Origin: CAZRGV01 sp964599655
GTDB lineage: Bacteria > Planctomycetota > Planctomycetia > Isosphaerales > Isosphaeraceae
Assembly (NCBI GenBank): GCA_964599655.1
Contig: CAZRGV010000006.1
Location: 25,570-89,569, forward strand
Length of the DNA: 64,000 bases
Reading direction: 5' to 3'
A program made the position numbers and the translations under genes. The notes beneath the pieces were generated by a model. That model ran no database searches and had not been told where the DNA came from. It saw only the letters and a program-made list of their open reading frames with translations. Below, piece after piece: positions 1 through 8,572 of this stretch; position 1 is the stretch's first letter; the number at the start of each line of letters is the position of its first letter.

Positions 1-1
1 G

Positions 2-178
2 CATGTTTCCGACTGCTGGGTCAAGAACAGCCTAGACGCCGTGCAACTGTTCGGCGCACCGGGATTTGTGGCCGAGTTCGGCATCGAGCGCGACCTGAGA
101 GACTCGGTGGGAAGTCTGATCTACTCCGGAACGAACGACATCCAGCGCAACATCATCGCCCAGCATCTTCGCCTCTGA
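2..178 (+). CDS. acyl-CoA dehydrogenase, C-terminal fragment (cut by window edge)
   Basis: Only the last 58 codons are in the window; the frame is open from base 2 and stops with TGA at 176-178. The residues GSLIYSGTNDIQRNIIAQHL match the C-terminal helix of acyl-CoA dehydrogenases, where the conserved Y-x-G-T-N-(D/E)-I-Q stretch contacts FAD across the dimer. The family is a cytoplasmic flavoenzyme that oxidises acyl-CoA thioesters at the alpha-beta bond. Substrate length cannot be judged because the active-site part lies outside. It runs in the same direction as the transporter that follows about 300 bases later. Confidence 0.85.
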   Translation, partial: HVSDCWVKNSLDAVQLFGAPGFVAEFGIERDLRDSVGSLIYSGTNDIQRNIIAQHLRL

Positions 179-481
179 TCGGCTTCGGATAATCCGTTGC
201 CCCGTCCCGTAACCGCCTCGCCGTCCGAGAGAGACGAACGTTCTTCCTTGAGCGGTGCCAGTGAACGGTTGCGGCACGCGGCCCAGTCGGGTATGAAGAA
301 TCGGTCTTGCCACCGTCCACCGGGCAGCACGGGGTCGAAGATTCCGCGTACGACCGCTCGAAGAGCGAGCCGCGACGCCAGACGGTCGTTTTGCAACCTC
401 GATGCACCCACGTGACGTAGAGCGATGCCAATCTCCTCCGCCAAAGCGAGCCATTGATCGTTGGGAAAGGGACCGGCTCCG
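179..481. other. intergenic stretch, no gene seen
   Basis: About 300 bases between the acyl-CoA dehydrogenase stop and the MFS start. The open frames here are short and have no recognisable protein. I see no clear hairpin or good promoter; the sequence just before 482 (GGGAAAGGGA) is purine rich and may serve as the ribosome site. Confidence 0.5.
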
Positions 482-2080
482 ATGAACGCTCAAGCTGCCG
501 ACGTGCCTGCCGCCGACTCCGCGGGGGCGAAAGAAAAGTTCTTGTTCTGGGCCTGTTTCATCGCCCTGATCGCCACCGCGTTCGGGTTCATCGTCCGCAC
601 CCAGATCATCGATGATTGGGGACGCGAATTCAGCCTGAGCGAAACGCAAAAAGGGGAAATCCTCGGCGTCGGACTTTGGCCGTTCGCCATCAGCATCGTC
701 CTGTTCAGCCTGATCATCGACCGTATCGGCTACGGCAAGGCTATGATCTTCGCCTTCGTCTGCCACGTGGTCTCGGCGATCGTGACGATCCTGGCTCCCA
801 CACTCTCGGGTAGCGACAGCCGCAAGGCCTACTGGATTCTCTACGTTGGTACGTTCATCGTCGCTCTCGGTAACGGGACGGTCGAAGCGGTCATCAACCC
901 GGTCGTCGCCACGGTCTTTTCGAGGGCCAAGACGCAGTGGTTGAACATCCTCCACGCTGGATGGCCCGGTGGCCTGGTTCTGGGCGGCGTCATCGCCCTG
1001 ATGATGGGAGACGTTAGCTGGAAGTACAAGGTCGCGTTGATCTTTCTGCCGGTGATCGCGTACGGCGTCATGATGGTCTTCTGCAAGTTCCCGGTGAATG
1101 AGCGAGTGGCCGCGGGTGTGTCGTACAAGGAAATGCTTCAGCAGGTCGGTTTCATCGGCGCGGCCATCGTCGTCGGCCTCATCGTTCGCGAGGTCGGTCG
1201 CGTCTTCGAGTGGTCCCTCGGCCTGCAACTGGCGGTGGGCGGCCTGCTGGCCGTCGGTTACGGGCTCTACGTCCGATCGCTGGGTCAACCCTTGTTCATC
1301 TTCCTCTTGATGGTCATGATTCCGCTGGCCACCACGGAACTCGGCACCGATAGCTGGATCACCGACCTCATGAAGCCGGCGATGACACAGATCGGCTTCA
1401 ACTCGGGCTGGGTGCTGGTTTATACCTCGTTGATCATGCTGATCCTACGATTCTTCGCCGGGCCGATCGTTCACAAGCTCTCGCCGCTCGGTCTGCTGGC
1501 GACCAGCGCGGCGATCGCGGCGTGCGGTCTGGTGTTTCTCTCCAAGGCCGAAGGAATGATGATTCTCGCCGCAGCCACACTGTACGGCTTCGGTAAGACC
1601 TTCTTCTGGCCGACGATGCTCGGAGTCGCGGCCGAGCAGTTCCCGAAAGGCGGCGCCTTGACCTTGAACACACTCGGCGGTGTCGGAATGCTCGCGGTCG
1701 GTGTCATCGGCAGCCCCTTGCTAGGCAACCTGCAAGACTCTCGGCTAGACAAACGGCTCGAATCGAACCATCCCGCGCTCTACGCCCAGGTGGTCGGGCA
1801 GCCCACCAAAAGCGTCTTCGGTGAGTACCGCCCTCTGGAGGAAGCCAAGGTCAAGGCCCTGCCCGAAGATCAGCGGGAACTCATCACGACCATTCAGGCC
1901 GAGGAAAAGAAGAACGCGCTTTTGACCGTGGCGATCTTCCCTTGTGTCATGTTCGCCTGTTACGTCGCCTTGATCTTCTACTTCAAGTCGAAGGGCGGCT
2001 ACAAGGCGGAGATGCTCGTGACCGAACGGCAGGAAGAGCTGATGATGACGGGCGGAACCGTGGGCCCGGCCGAGTTGTGA
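482..2080 (+). CDS. MFS transporter, long variant with C-terminal loop
   Basis: Polytopic inner-membrane protein of 532 residues. It has about 12 to 14 hydrophobic segments in the major facilitator pattern, with the inter-helix loop IIDRIGYGKAMIFAF resembling the MFS loop 2-3 signature. The region near residues 420-480 is a long hydrophilic loop (QDSRLDKRLESNHPAL onward) before a last membrane segment and a charged tail. The frame can also be opened at TTG 461, but ATG 482 fits better: it follows a purine-rich stretch, and the added residues would be unremarkable. Substrate is unknown. Longer than the usual 400-450 residues for the family. It is followed at 117 bases by another transporter. 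Confidence 0.85.
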   Translation: MNAQAADVPAADSAGAKEKFLFWACFIALIATAFGFIVRTQIIDDWGREFSLSETQKGEILGVGLWPFAISIVLFSLIIDRIGYGKAMIFAFVCHVVSAIVTILAPTLSGSDSRKAYWILYVGTFIVALGNGTVEAVINPVVATVFSRAKTQWLNILHAGWPGGLVLGGVIALMMGDVSWKYKVALIFLPVIAYGVMMVFCKFPVNERVAAGVSYKEMLQQVGFIGAAIVVGLIVREVGRVFEWSLGLQLAVGGLLAVGYGLYVRSLGQPLFIFLLMVMIPLATTELGTDSWITDLMKPAMTQIGFNSGWVLVYTSLIMLILRFFAGPIVHKLSPLGLLATSAAIAACGLVFLSKAEGMMILAAATLYGFGKTFFWPTMLGVAAEQFPKGGALTLNTLGGVGMLAVGVIGSPLLGNLQDSRLDKRLESNHPALYAQVVGQPTKSVFGEYRPLEEAKVKALPEDQRELITTIQAEEKKNALLTVAIFPCVMFACYVALIFYFKSKGGYKAEMLVTERQEELMMTGGTVGPAEL

Positions 2081-2196
2081 ATCAATCGGTTGGTCGATCG
2101 CCCGGCCTGCACCGCAAGGCGACACGGTTGGGCGATTCGACCAGGAGTCAGCGGCGCACGCCGGCCTCGTCGGGGACCGAGGGACGAGTCAGATCG

Positions 2197-3744
2197 ATGT
2201 CGAATGCCCCCGGTGCTCCTTCGGAACCGGTCGAGCCGATCGCCTGGCAAAAGGGGATCGCACCCCGTTACATCGCGGTCTTCCTGTCGATCCTTTACCT
2301 CGATCAGCTTGCCCCCGGCACGCTCGCCGTGGGTGGGCTACTTTCCTCGATCGCTGGGGCCTTCGTCGCGGGTCTCCTGGCGTATTTGTTGCTTTTCCTC
2401 GTCCCCGCGACGTGGGGCTTGAAGGCCAGAGCGCCTCTCGACGACATCAGCCGGTCGACCTTCGGCCAGCGAGGGGCTCGATGGATTCCTGGGGTCCTGC
2501 TGGGACTTGCCCAAATTCTCTGGTTCGCTCTGGCGCTCTTTTATGCCACCGATCTGGCCTTCCGGACGCTCTCCGAGTTCGGATTACTTGATCCCGGACA
2601 TCTGCGGCCGATTGTCTGGCGAGATTTCCCGCTCGCGGGTCCGCTTTTTCTCTGGGTGGCATTCTCCTGGTCGATCGCCTCGGCGTTGATCGGAACCCTG
2701 GCCTTCCGGCTCGTCGCGGCGGTCATGGCTGGCTACCAGGCATTCCCCGCCCTCGCGCTGGGACTCGTGGCGGTCTGGGCCATGCCTTGGGCCGGTGGTT
2801 TTCGACCGTGGCCAGTCGATCCGGTAACGGCCGAACCCGTCCAGAATGGTGGCTGGACCGCCTTCACCACCATGATTCAGATGGTCTTCGGCTTCTTCGC
2901 GACTCAGGGGGCGATGGCAGCCGATTGGGGAGCGGCGAGCCGTGACGCCCGCGACGTACGGATGGGCGGCTTGGTCGGTGTCGCCTGCTCCTCGTTCGTA
3001 CTGGCAAGCCTCGGCCTGCTCGTCGTGGCCGGGTCGCTCGGCAAGGAACCTCCGCCGCCTGGGCTCGTCGAGACAAGGGAAGCCCAGGACCGACTCGAAC
3101 GGGCCCTGGAAGTCCGAGGCTGGGGGCCTCAGGTCGAGCCGTTCCGTCGTGAGATTTTGGCCCTGGGGGCTGAGGGCCTGACCATCCGAGGCGTGTTGCA
3201 GAAAGGTCTGGGTGGCTGGCGAGGGGGTGTCCTCCTCCTGATCTTCGACCTGGCGCTACTGGGACCCGCCTGCTTCACGCCGTTCGTGATCGGCCGACGG
3301 TTTTCGGCGGCCTGGCCGAGCCTGCCGCGCTGGGCGTGGTCGATGATCGGCGCGGTGGCCACGTGGCCCCTTATCGCGTTTCGCGTTCCGCTCCGGCTCG
3401 CCTTGGTCTTTGGCCTGCTTGGAGCGGCGTTCGCTCCTGTCGTCGGAGCCATGGCGGCCGATTTCCTGAGACATCGAACAACCGTTCCCGGACCTCGTCG
3501 CGGAATCAACATCGCCGGATGGACGGCCTGGACGGTCGGTTTCCTCGTGGGACTGCTACCCGTGACCGGCTCGATTCTCGGTCGAGACGGCTGGTCGCAG
3601 GTCCAGCCGGCATCGGTTCTTGCGTTTATCGCGTCTTTCGTCACATACCTGATCCTGGCGCTGGTGGGCTTTGAACCGCCTGAGGTATCGCTCCAGGCCG
3701 TCGCGTCGCCCGCAACGGAATCGCGGAACACAGCGGAAGCCTGA
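2197..3744 (+). CDS. polytopic permease, possibly NCS1/APC-superfamily (cytosine-permease-like)
   Basis: Integral membrane protein of 515 residues with about 12 hydrophobic segments. The start ATG 2197 was chosen because the upstream frame reads through the MFS gene. The stretch PLDDISRSTFGQRGARW near residue 70 and GAMAADWGAASRDARDVRMG near residue 240 resemble the loops of NCS1-type nucleobase and APC-superfamily permeases; this resemblance is by eye only. A soluble loop of about 60 residues (near 280-340) interrupts the membrane part. Neighbours on both sides are MFS transporters, with no enzyme to suggest the substrate. It could equally be an uncharacterised planctomycete membrane family. 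Confidence 0.6.
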   Translation: MSNAPGAPSEPVEPIAWQKGIAPRYIAVFLSILYLDQLAPGTLAVGGLLSSIAGAFVAGLLAYLLLFLVPATWGLKARAPLDDISRSTFGQRGARWIPGVLLGLAQILWFALALFYATDLAFRTLSEFGLLDPGHLRPIVWRDFPLAGPLFLWVAFSWSIASALIGTLAFRLVAAVMAGYQAFPALALGLVAVWAMPWAGGFRPWPVDPVTAEPVQNGGWTAFTTMIQMVFGFFATQGAMAADWGAASRDARDVRMGGLVGVACSSFVLASLGLLVVAGSLGKEPPPPGLVETREAQDRLERALEVRGWGPQVEPFRREILALGAEGLTIRGVLQKGLGGWRGGVLLLIFDLALLGPACFTPFVIGRRFSAAWPSLPRWAWSMIGAVATWPLIAFRVPLRLALVFGLLGAAFAPVVGAMAADFLRHRTTVPGPRRGINIAGWTAWTVGFLVGLLPVTGSILGRDGWSQVQPASVLAFIASFVTYLILALVGFEPPEVSLQAVASPATESRNTAEA

Positions 3745-3854
3745 TCTTCGCAGTCGACATTGATCGATCGGGCGATGAGGCCAATAATGTCCGAGTCGCC
3801 CCGAGAGAACGGCGGCTCCTTGACCGCCCAAGTGCCCACCGCCCGCATCCTTCC

Positions 3855-5153
3855 ATGACTCAAGCCGCTGGAGTCGAGTCGGTTCGAATTCGTTCTCGAA
3901 CGTTCGCGTCCCTGACCGACAATCCGGGCTATCGACGGTTTTACGTCGGGCAAGGCGTCAGCCTGATCGGCACCTGGCTCCAGGATGCCGCTGTGAGCTG
4001 GATCGTCTTCGACATGACCCGGTCGGAGTGGTCGCTCGGGCTTGTCAGCGCGGCGGGGACCATGCCCGGGTTGCTCGTCGGCCTGATCGCCGGTGCCCTG
4101 GCCGATCGCGTGGCGCCCAAGGCGATGATCCTGGGCATGCAGGTCGGGCAGATGCTTCTCGCGTTCCTGCTTGCGGTTCTGGTGGCGACCGGCCTGGTCC
4201 AGATCTGGCAGATGGCCCTGATTTTGGCGCTGACGCGGGTGTGCGTGACCTTTGAGATGCCGAGCCGCCAGGTTTTTCTCTACGAGTTGGTCGGTCGTTC
4301 GGCGCTGATGAACGCCATCGCGTTGAACTCGGGCCTTTTCAATGCGTCTCGCGTGATCGGTCCGGCGCTGGCGGGCCTTTGTCTCGCGGTGTTCGGACGA
4401 ACCTCCTGCTTTGTTTTCAACGGAGCGAGTTACCTGGCGGCCATCGCGGCCCTATTGACCATCCGGACGGCCGATCGATCCGCGCTCCAGTCCTCGACGG
4501 GGGGGCGATCCGAGATCCTCGGTGGACTCGAATATCTTCGGAAGGATCGACGAATTCGCACGTTTTATGGCTTGATGGCGTTCTTTGGCGTGGTGGGGAT
4601 GGGGTACCTGGCCCTCGTGCCCGCCTACGCAAGGTTGGTCGTCCACACGGGACCGATCGGCTACAGCCTGCTTCAGGCGAGCGGCGGGCTCGGCGCGACG
4701 ATCGGTGCGCTTGGCGTCGCTTCACTCGGCGGACTCCGCCGAAAGGAGCGGCTGATTCCCTACGGCATGTTGGCGTTCGCCGTTTCACTGGCGGCGGCGG
4801 GCTTGATTCCGCCCTATTTCGGTCATCGGGGTGCTCTGGCGATGGCGATTCTCTGCCTGCTGGGAGCGGGACTCGGTGCCATCGTCTTCTTCGCGGCGAC
4901 CCAGACCATGATCCAGACGACCGTGCCCGACCACCTCCGAGGCCGGATCATGGGGATCTGGATGATCGTCTACTCAGGTTCGGTTCCGCTCGGCTCGCTC
5001 TGGGCGGGTTGGCTCGCGAATTTGAACGGGGTGGCTTCCGTGATGACGCTCTCCGCGGTCCTCTGCATGGTGGCCGCGATCGTGGTACTCGTCTGGGATG
5101 TTCTGGCCGAGCCGGCCGGGCACGAACCCTTCGTGCACGCCGGCTCGACCTGA
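3855..5153 (+). CDS. MFS transporter, enterobactin-exporter-like (MFS_3)
   Basis: A 432-residue inner-membrane protein with about 12 hydrophobic segments. The N-terminus (FASLTDNPGYRRFYVGQGVS, then LIGTWLQDAAVSWIVFDMT) is typical of the MFS_3/EntS-like group that starts with a short cytoplasmic helix and an early GQ-S-x-(I/L)-G-T/S motif. The loop GLIAGALADRVAPK fits the G-x-x-x-D-R MFS signature. Proteins of this group usually export small molecules such as siderophores or drugs; the substrate here is unknown. Start ATG 3855 is the only reasonable one. It converges with the ceramidase-like gene, only 10 bases apart. Confidence 0.85.
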   Translation: MTQAAGVESVRIRSRTFASLTDNPGYRRFYVGQGVSLIGTWLQDAAVSWIVFDMTRSEWSLGLVSAAGTMPGLLVGLIAGALADRVAPKAMILGMQVGQMLLAFLLAVLVATGLVQIWQMALILALTRVCVTFEMPSRQVFLYELVGRSALMNAIALNSGLFNASRVIGPALAGLCLAVFGRTSCFVFNGASYLAAIAALLTIRTADRSALQSSTGGRSEILGGLEYLRKDRRIRTFYGLMAFFGVVGMGYLALVPAYARLVVHTGPIGYSLLQASGGLGATIGALGVASLGGLRRKERLIPYGMLAFAVSLAAAGLIPPYFGHRGALAMAILCLLGAGLGAIVFFAATQTMIQTTVPDHLRGRIMGIWMIVYSGSVPLGSLWAGWLANLNGVASVMTLSAVLCMVAAIVVLVWDVLAEPAGHEPFVHAGST

Positions 5154-5163
5154 TTTCCGAGCC

Positions 5164-6537
5164 TCAAGGCCGAATCGTCGCGGCGGCAACCTCACGGACG
5201 GCGTCGATGACCTGCTCCTCAACGCGCTCCGACCAGGGGGCGGGCTGTCCGTAGTAGACCATCGCGCCGCCGCCCTCATAACCGCCTTCCTTCAAGACGC
5301 GAAGCGAGGGAATGTACGCCATCACGTCATTGCAATAGGCGGAGACCCAGGTATTGGTCGAGCCGAGGTTGCGCTTGATCCGCTGGGCGTAGTCGACCAC
5401 AACCTCGCCGCCGAGGAAGATCCAGGTCAGGTCGTTCCCCAACTTCCAGGCCTGAACGGGATACTTGTACGAATCGGCCAGCGAGCCCTCCGATTCGATG
5501 CGTTTGAGGAGCATTTTCGCTCTCGCGGCCTCGAATCGGTTCTCCGACTTTGCCACGGTTTCCCAGTGCGACTTCTCGGGAATGGGCGCGAAGGCGAGGT
5601 CGATCTCCTTGTACGAGGACCTCAACACTCCGGAAATTGGACGCATCGGGCTCGCCAGCACGTGCTCAACGGCGTCAGCCAGTTGCTTGCCGTAGTCTTT
5701 TGCCTGCTCGAGGGTGCCTCGGGGCAGCGGATTCTGATCGGCCCCGCAACCCGCGACAAACATCGCCTGAGCACCCGGGTGGGCCGATTCGAGAGCGATC
5801 TGCGTGAACCCGGCGTAGTCACCACAAAACTTGTAATAGCTCAAGGTTGTGCAGTGGCAGGCGTAGCCGAACACGATCGCCTTCACCTCGCCATTGGCCC
5901 CCTGAACTTTTAGGACCGGAACGTCGTGATCCTCGGGCCCTTGAAGCGCGAGCTGTCGTCGAAGTTCGGGAACCTTGGCCTGGTTGTTGTTGCGGCGATT
6001 GACGGCGAAGCCGCAGCGCCCGGTTTCCCACGCGAGCTCGACCGGCTCGACCGTTCCAAACGCTTTGGCAACGACCTCAACGATCGCGTTGGTGAGCCAG
6101 TCCGCGTACGCCTCGACGCGGCCGAGCTGCTCTTCGTCAAGGGGATACATCGTGATCAGATTCGTGCCGACCACCGGGCCACAGTGGGTGTGCGAGCAGG
6201 CCAGAACAATCCGATCCCGAGTCAATCCGTGCGCCTTCTCGAGCCGGTCTCGAACGGCGTTGGAAAGCGGCCGGCTGATGCCGCAAACGTCGAGCGTCAC
6301 GATCACCGCCTTCGCGCCGTCCGGATCTTCGAGCACGAGGGCCTTGGCCCAGAGGTCGTGTTCCACCCCTTCGGACGGATGGTCGCGGTTCCCGTAACCG
6401 GCCATCCACATCGACTGTTTCGGCGTGATGGCGACCTTCGCGGTCCCGGCCTTCCAGCCCGCCGCAACGGCGGAACTCGTGATCGAGACCGCGAAGGCGG
6501 CCAACCAAAGAACAAGACACGTCGAGATGCGTCTCAT
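5164..6537 (-). CDS. exported neutral/alkaline ceramidase-like hydrolase
   Basis: Predicted exported protein of 457 residues starting at ATG 6537, with a signal peptide (MRRISTCLVLWLAAFAVSI, cleavage near residue 25). The mature part begins with WKAGTAKVAITPKQSMWMAG, the usual opening of the neutral/alkaline non-lysosomal ceramidase N-terminal domain, and continues with VIVTLDVCGIS, CSHTHCGP and CHCTTLSYY. The paired His in SHTH and the later GYACHC fit zinc ligands in this family. Planctomycetes carry many such paralogues, usually without a known lipid substrate; hydrolysis of an amide or similar bond in the periplasm is inferred. It is shorter than true ceramidases (about 650 residues) and lacks their C-terminal domain. 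Confidence 0.8.
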   Translation of the reverse strand: MRRISTCLVLWLAAFAVSITSSAVAAGWKAGTAKVAITPKQSMWMAGYGNRDHPSEGVEHDLWAKALVLEDPDGAKAVIVTLDVCGISRPLSNAVRDRLEKAHGLTRDRIVLACSHTHCGPVVGTNLITMYPLDEEQLGRVEAYADWLTNAIVEVVAKAFGTVEPVELAWETGRCGFAVNRRNNNQAKVPELRRQLALQGPEDHDVPVLKVQGANGEVKAIVFGYACHCTTLSYYKFCGDYAGFTQIALESAHPGAQAMFVAGCGADQNPLPRGTLEQAKDYGKQLADAVEHVLASPMRPISGVLRSSYKEIDLAFAPIPEKSHWETVAKSENRFEAARAKMLLKRIESEGSLADSYKYPVQAWKLGNDLTWIFLGGEVVVDYAQRIKRNLGSTNTWVSAYCNDVMAYIPSLRVLKEGGYEGGGAMVYYGQPAPWSERVEEQVIDAVREVAAATIRP

Positions 6538-6584
6538 GCGGGAATCCTCCGGTGTTGCGGGTCGGGTTTCAAGGCGAGAGCCGA

Positions 6585-7142
6585 TCAAAGCCGCTTCAGG
6601 TAGGACGCCGGCACGTGCTCCACGAGCCAGACGCCGTTGGCGGACCAAAAAAAGGTGTGGCCATCCTGATGCATTCGAACAGTGTCAACCACGAAGGTGA
6701 CAGGCCAGCCATGGCGGGCTCCTACTCCCCTGGCCGTCTCGATGTCGGGCGAGAGGTGGACGTGGTGCCGTCGCATCTTCTGGAGGCCCTCCACCGTGAT
6801 GGCCTCGGCGGCACGATGTCCGGTGCCATGATACAGCCGTTCCGGTGGATCGACCGGCTCGTGCTGAAGGTCGATCTCCGCGCTGTGCCCTAGGTCGGCC
6901 CGGATTCGTCGGCCCGTTTCGTCGAATGCGAACCGCCGCTTGTCGTTCGAGGTGACAACCTCGTCGAGTTCCTCACGACGGATCAGCAAGTGATTGCGAG
7001 CGCAGGCCTCGAGCAAGGTTTCGACGTCGACCCAACCGCCAGGCTCGAGCGTCAGGCCAAGTCGCTCGGGCTGGTGTCGAAGATGTTTGCTCAAGTACTT
7101 GCTAATCTTGATCCGTCTCGCCTCGTCCATGGCGGCGATCAT
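6585..7142 (-). CDS. kptA: RNA 2'-phosphotransferase (KptA/Tpt1 family)
   Basis: Cytoplasmic enzyme of about 185 residues that transfers an RNA 2'-phosphate to NAD+, releasing nicotinamide and ADP-ribose 1'',2''-cyclic phosphate. Family motifs are all visible: KISKYLSKHLRHQP (catalytic Arg-His), TSNDKRRFAFDE, LYHGTG, HVHLSPDIETA and GARHGWP. Length matches E. coli KptA and yeast Tpt1 core. ATG 7142 overlaps the TGA of the upstream GspF-like gene in an ATGA junction; ATG 7130 is an alternative. The role in bacteria is unsettled because they lack the tRNA splicing pathway that yields the 2'-phosphate; RNA repair or reversal of RNA modification is likely. No ligase or endonuclease is nearby. Confidence 0.92.
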   Translation of the reverse strand: MIAAMDEARRIKISKYLSKHLRHQPERLGLTLEPGGWVDVETLLEACARNHLLIRREELDEVVTSNDKRRFAFDETGRRIRADLGHSAEIDLQHEPVDPPERLYHGTGHRAAEAITVEGLQKMRRHHVHLSPDIETARGVGARHGWPVTFVVDTVRMHQDGHTFFWSANGVWLVEHVPASYLKRL

Positions 7143-8407
7143 CCTCTCGACATACTCATGATCCACGAAATGTAAGGGATCAGCACGGCCAGGATGATGA
7201 ACAGCACGATTCCGCCCATCATGATATAAATCAAAGGTTGGATCAGGTTACCCAGGTTCTTGACCATATAGGTAACCTGCTCTTCGTAGTCGTCCGCCAG
7301 GCGCCGAAGGCTTTCGGGCAGCTTGCCGGTTTCCTCGCCGGTGTTGACAATGGCGATCACGTCGGGGGAGAAACGGTTGCACTCGGCCAGGGCCTCGCTC
7401 AGTTCCGAGCCATCCACGACCGCCTGTTTCGTTTTCTGGAGCATGCGACGGAACGGGGCCAGTCGCATCACGTCGGCTGTCAGGTCGAGCGACGTGACGA
7501 TATCGACCCCCCCCTCGACCAGGGCACCCAACGTCCTGGCGAACCGGGTCGTGTCGATCAGCCGCAGGAGCTTGCCGAGTACCGGAACCCGGAGCGCGAT
7601 CTCGTCCATCGCCGCCTTGCCGCTGGCCGTTCGGTACAGGCGGACCAGCCCGAAGAACCCGCCAATCATCAAGAGCGGAACGAGCCACCATCCGAACGCC
7701 TGCATGAAGCGGGTGAACGCGATGAGCACAGTCGTCGGCAAGGGGAGGTTCGCCCGATCGAGCTCCAGGGCGGAGATCATCGCGGGCAGGACGAAGAGGG
7801 TCAGTAGGAAGACCACCCCGAGCGCGATGATCAGGACCGCGATCGGGTAGATCATGGCCGACCGGGCCTGTCGGATCAGCCGAACGCGGGCCTCGTAGTG
7901 CTGCGAGAGCGTTCGAAGCGTTTCTGGCACGCCGCCTCTCGCCTCCGCGACACGGATCATACTCAGGAACAAGGGGTCAAACGCCTGGGGTTCGCGAGCC
8001 ACCGCGCTGGCGATGTCGTCGCCGCGGCGCACCGCCTGACCCAGGCGCTCGATGACCGGGCCGAGGGCCGTTCGCTGGAATTGCGTCCCGAGGCTGTCGA
8101 GCGAGCGCCGGACGTCGACGCCTGCGTCGAGGTAGGCGGCCAGTTGTCGACAGAACGTCGCGAGGTGAGTCGAGCTCACCTTGCCGAAGACGATCCGTTC
8201 CAGCAGGTTGGGGCCGCCGGACGCTGGCATCGGTTCCTTGACACCACTTCGGGACCTGGTTCGTTTCGTGGCCGGTCGAAAGGTCGTGGATTCCTCCCGA
8301 TCCCCTCGGGATTCCTCCAGGGTTTCGGGCTCTGGTGGAGGAGAATTCGGCTTGGACCGGGACGGAGTCGGTCGCGGGGGAGTCGGCTCACGGGGATCTC
8401 GGCTCAT
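7139..8407 (-). CDS. type II secretion / type IV pilus inner-membrane protein F (GspF/PilC family)
   Basis: Inner-membrane platform protein of 422 residues. After a disordered Pro/Ser/Arg-rich N-terminus (about 85 residues) come two T2SSF domains: LATFCRQLAAYLDAGVDVRR to about residue 235, and TTRFARTLGALVEGGVDIV to the end. Each is followed by hydrophobic segments (YPIAVLIIALGVVFLLTLFV; LIYIMMGGIVLFIILAVLIP at the C-terminus). ATG 8407 is used; the frame can be opened further upstream but the added residues cover the divergent promoter region. It stands alone, without GspE, GspG or other secretion genes, a common layout in planctomycetes, where the DUF1559 pseudopilins are likely clients. 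It is translationally coupled to kptA. Confidence 0.88.
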   Translation of the reverse strand: MSRDPREPTPPRPTPSRSKPNSPPPEPETLEESRGDREESTTFRPATKRTRSRSGVKEPMPASGGPNLLERIVFGKVSSTHLATFCRQLAAYLDAGVDVRRSLDSLGTQFQRTALGPVIERLGQAVRRGDDIASAVAREPQAFDPLFLSMIRVAEARGGVPETLRTLSQHYEARVRLIRQARSAMIYPIAVLIIALGVVFLLTLFVLPAMISALELDRANLPLPTTVLIAFTRFMQAFGWWLVPLLMIGGFFGLVRLYRTASGKAAMDEIALRVPVLGKLLRLIDTTRFARTLGALVEGGVDIVTSLDLTADVMRLAPFRRMLQKTKQAVVDGSELSEALAECNRFSPDVIAIVNTGEETGKLPESLRRLADDYEEQVTYMVKNLGNLIQPLIYIMMGGIVLFIILAVLIPYISWIMSMSRG

Positions 8408-8572
8408 CGAGGACTCCCGACCGGAGGGCTCGGAAAAAGTCGCCCCGTTCACAGAAAGCACGGACTGGGTAAGATTTGGGGCAACCAAGTTCTCTCGATT
8501 ATCGTCCGTGACCGGATGGAATTCAATTGGGCGAGGAATCCACTCCGGCCTTGTGTCGTGGAGCCGGTTGTC

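Noticed and set aside
5098..6603. Plus-strand frames of 271 and 225 codons
   Set aside because: Shadows of the ceramidase-like gene, which has family motifs and a signal peptide on the minus strand.
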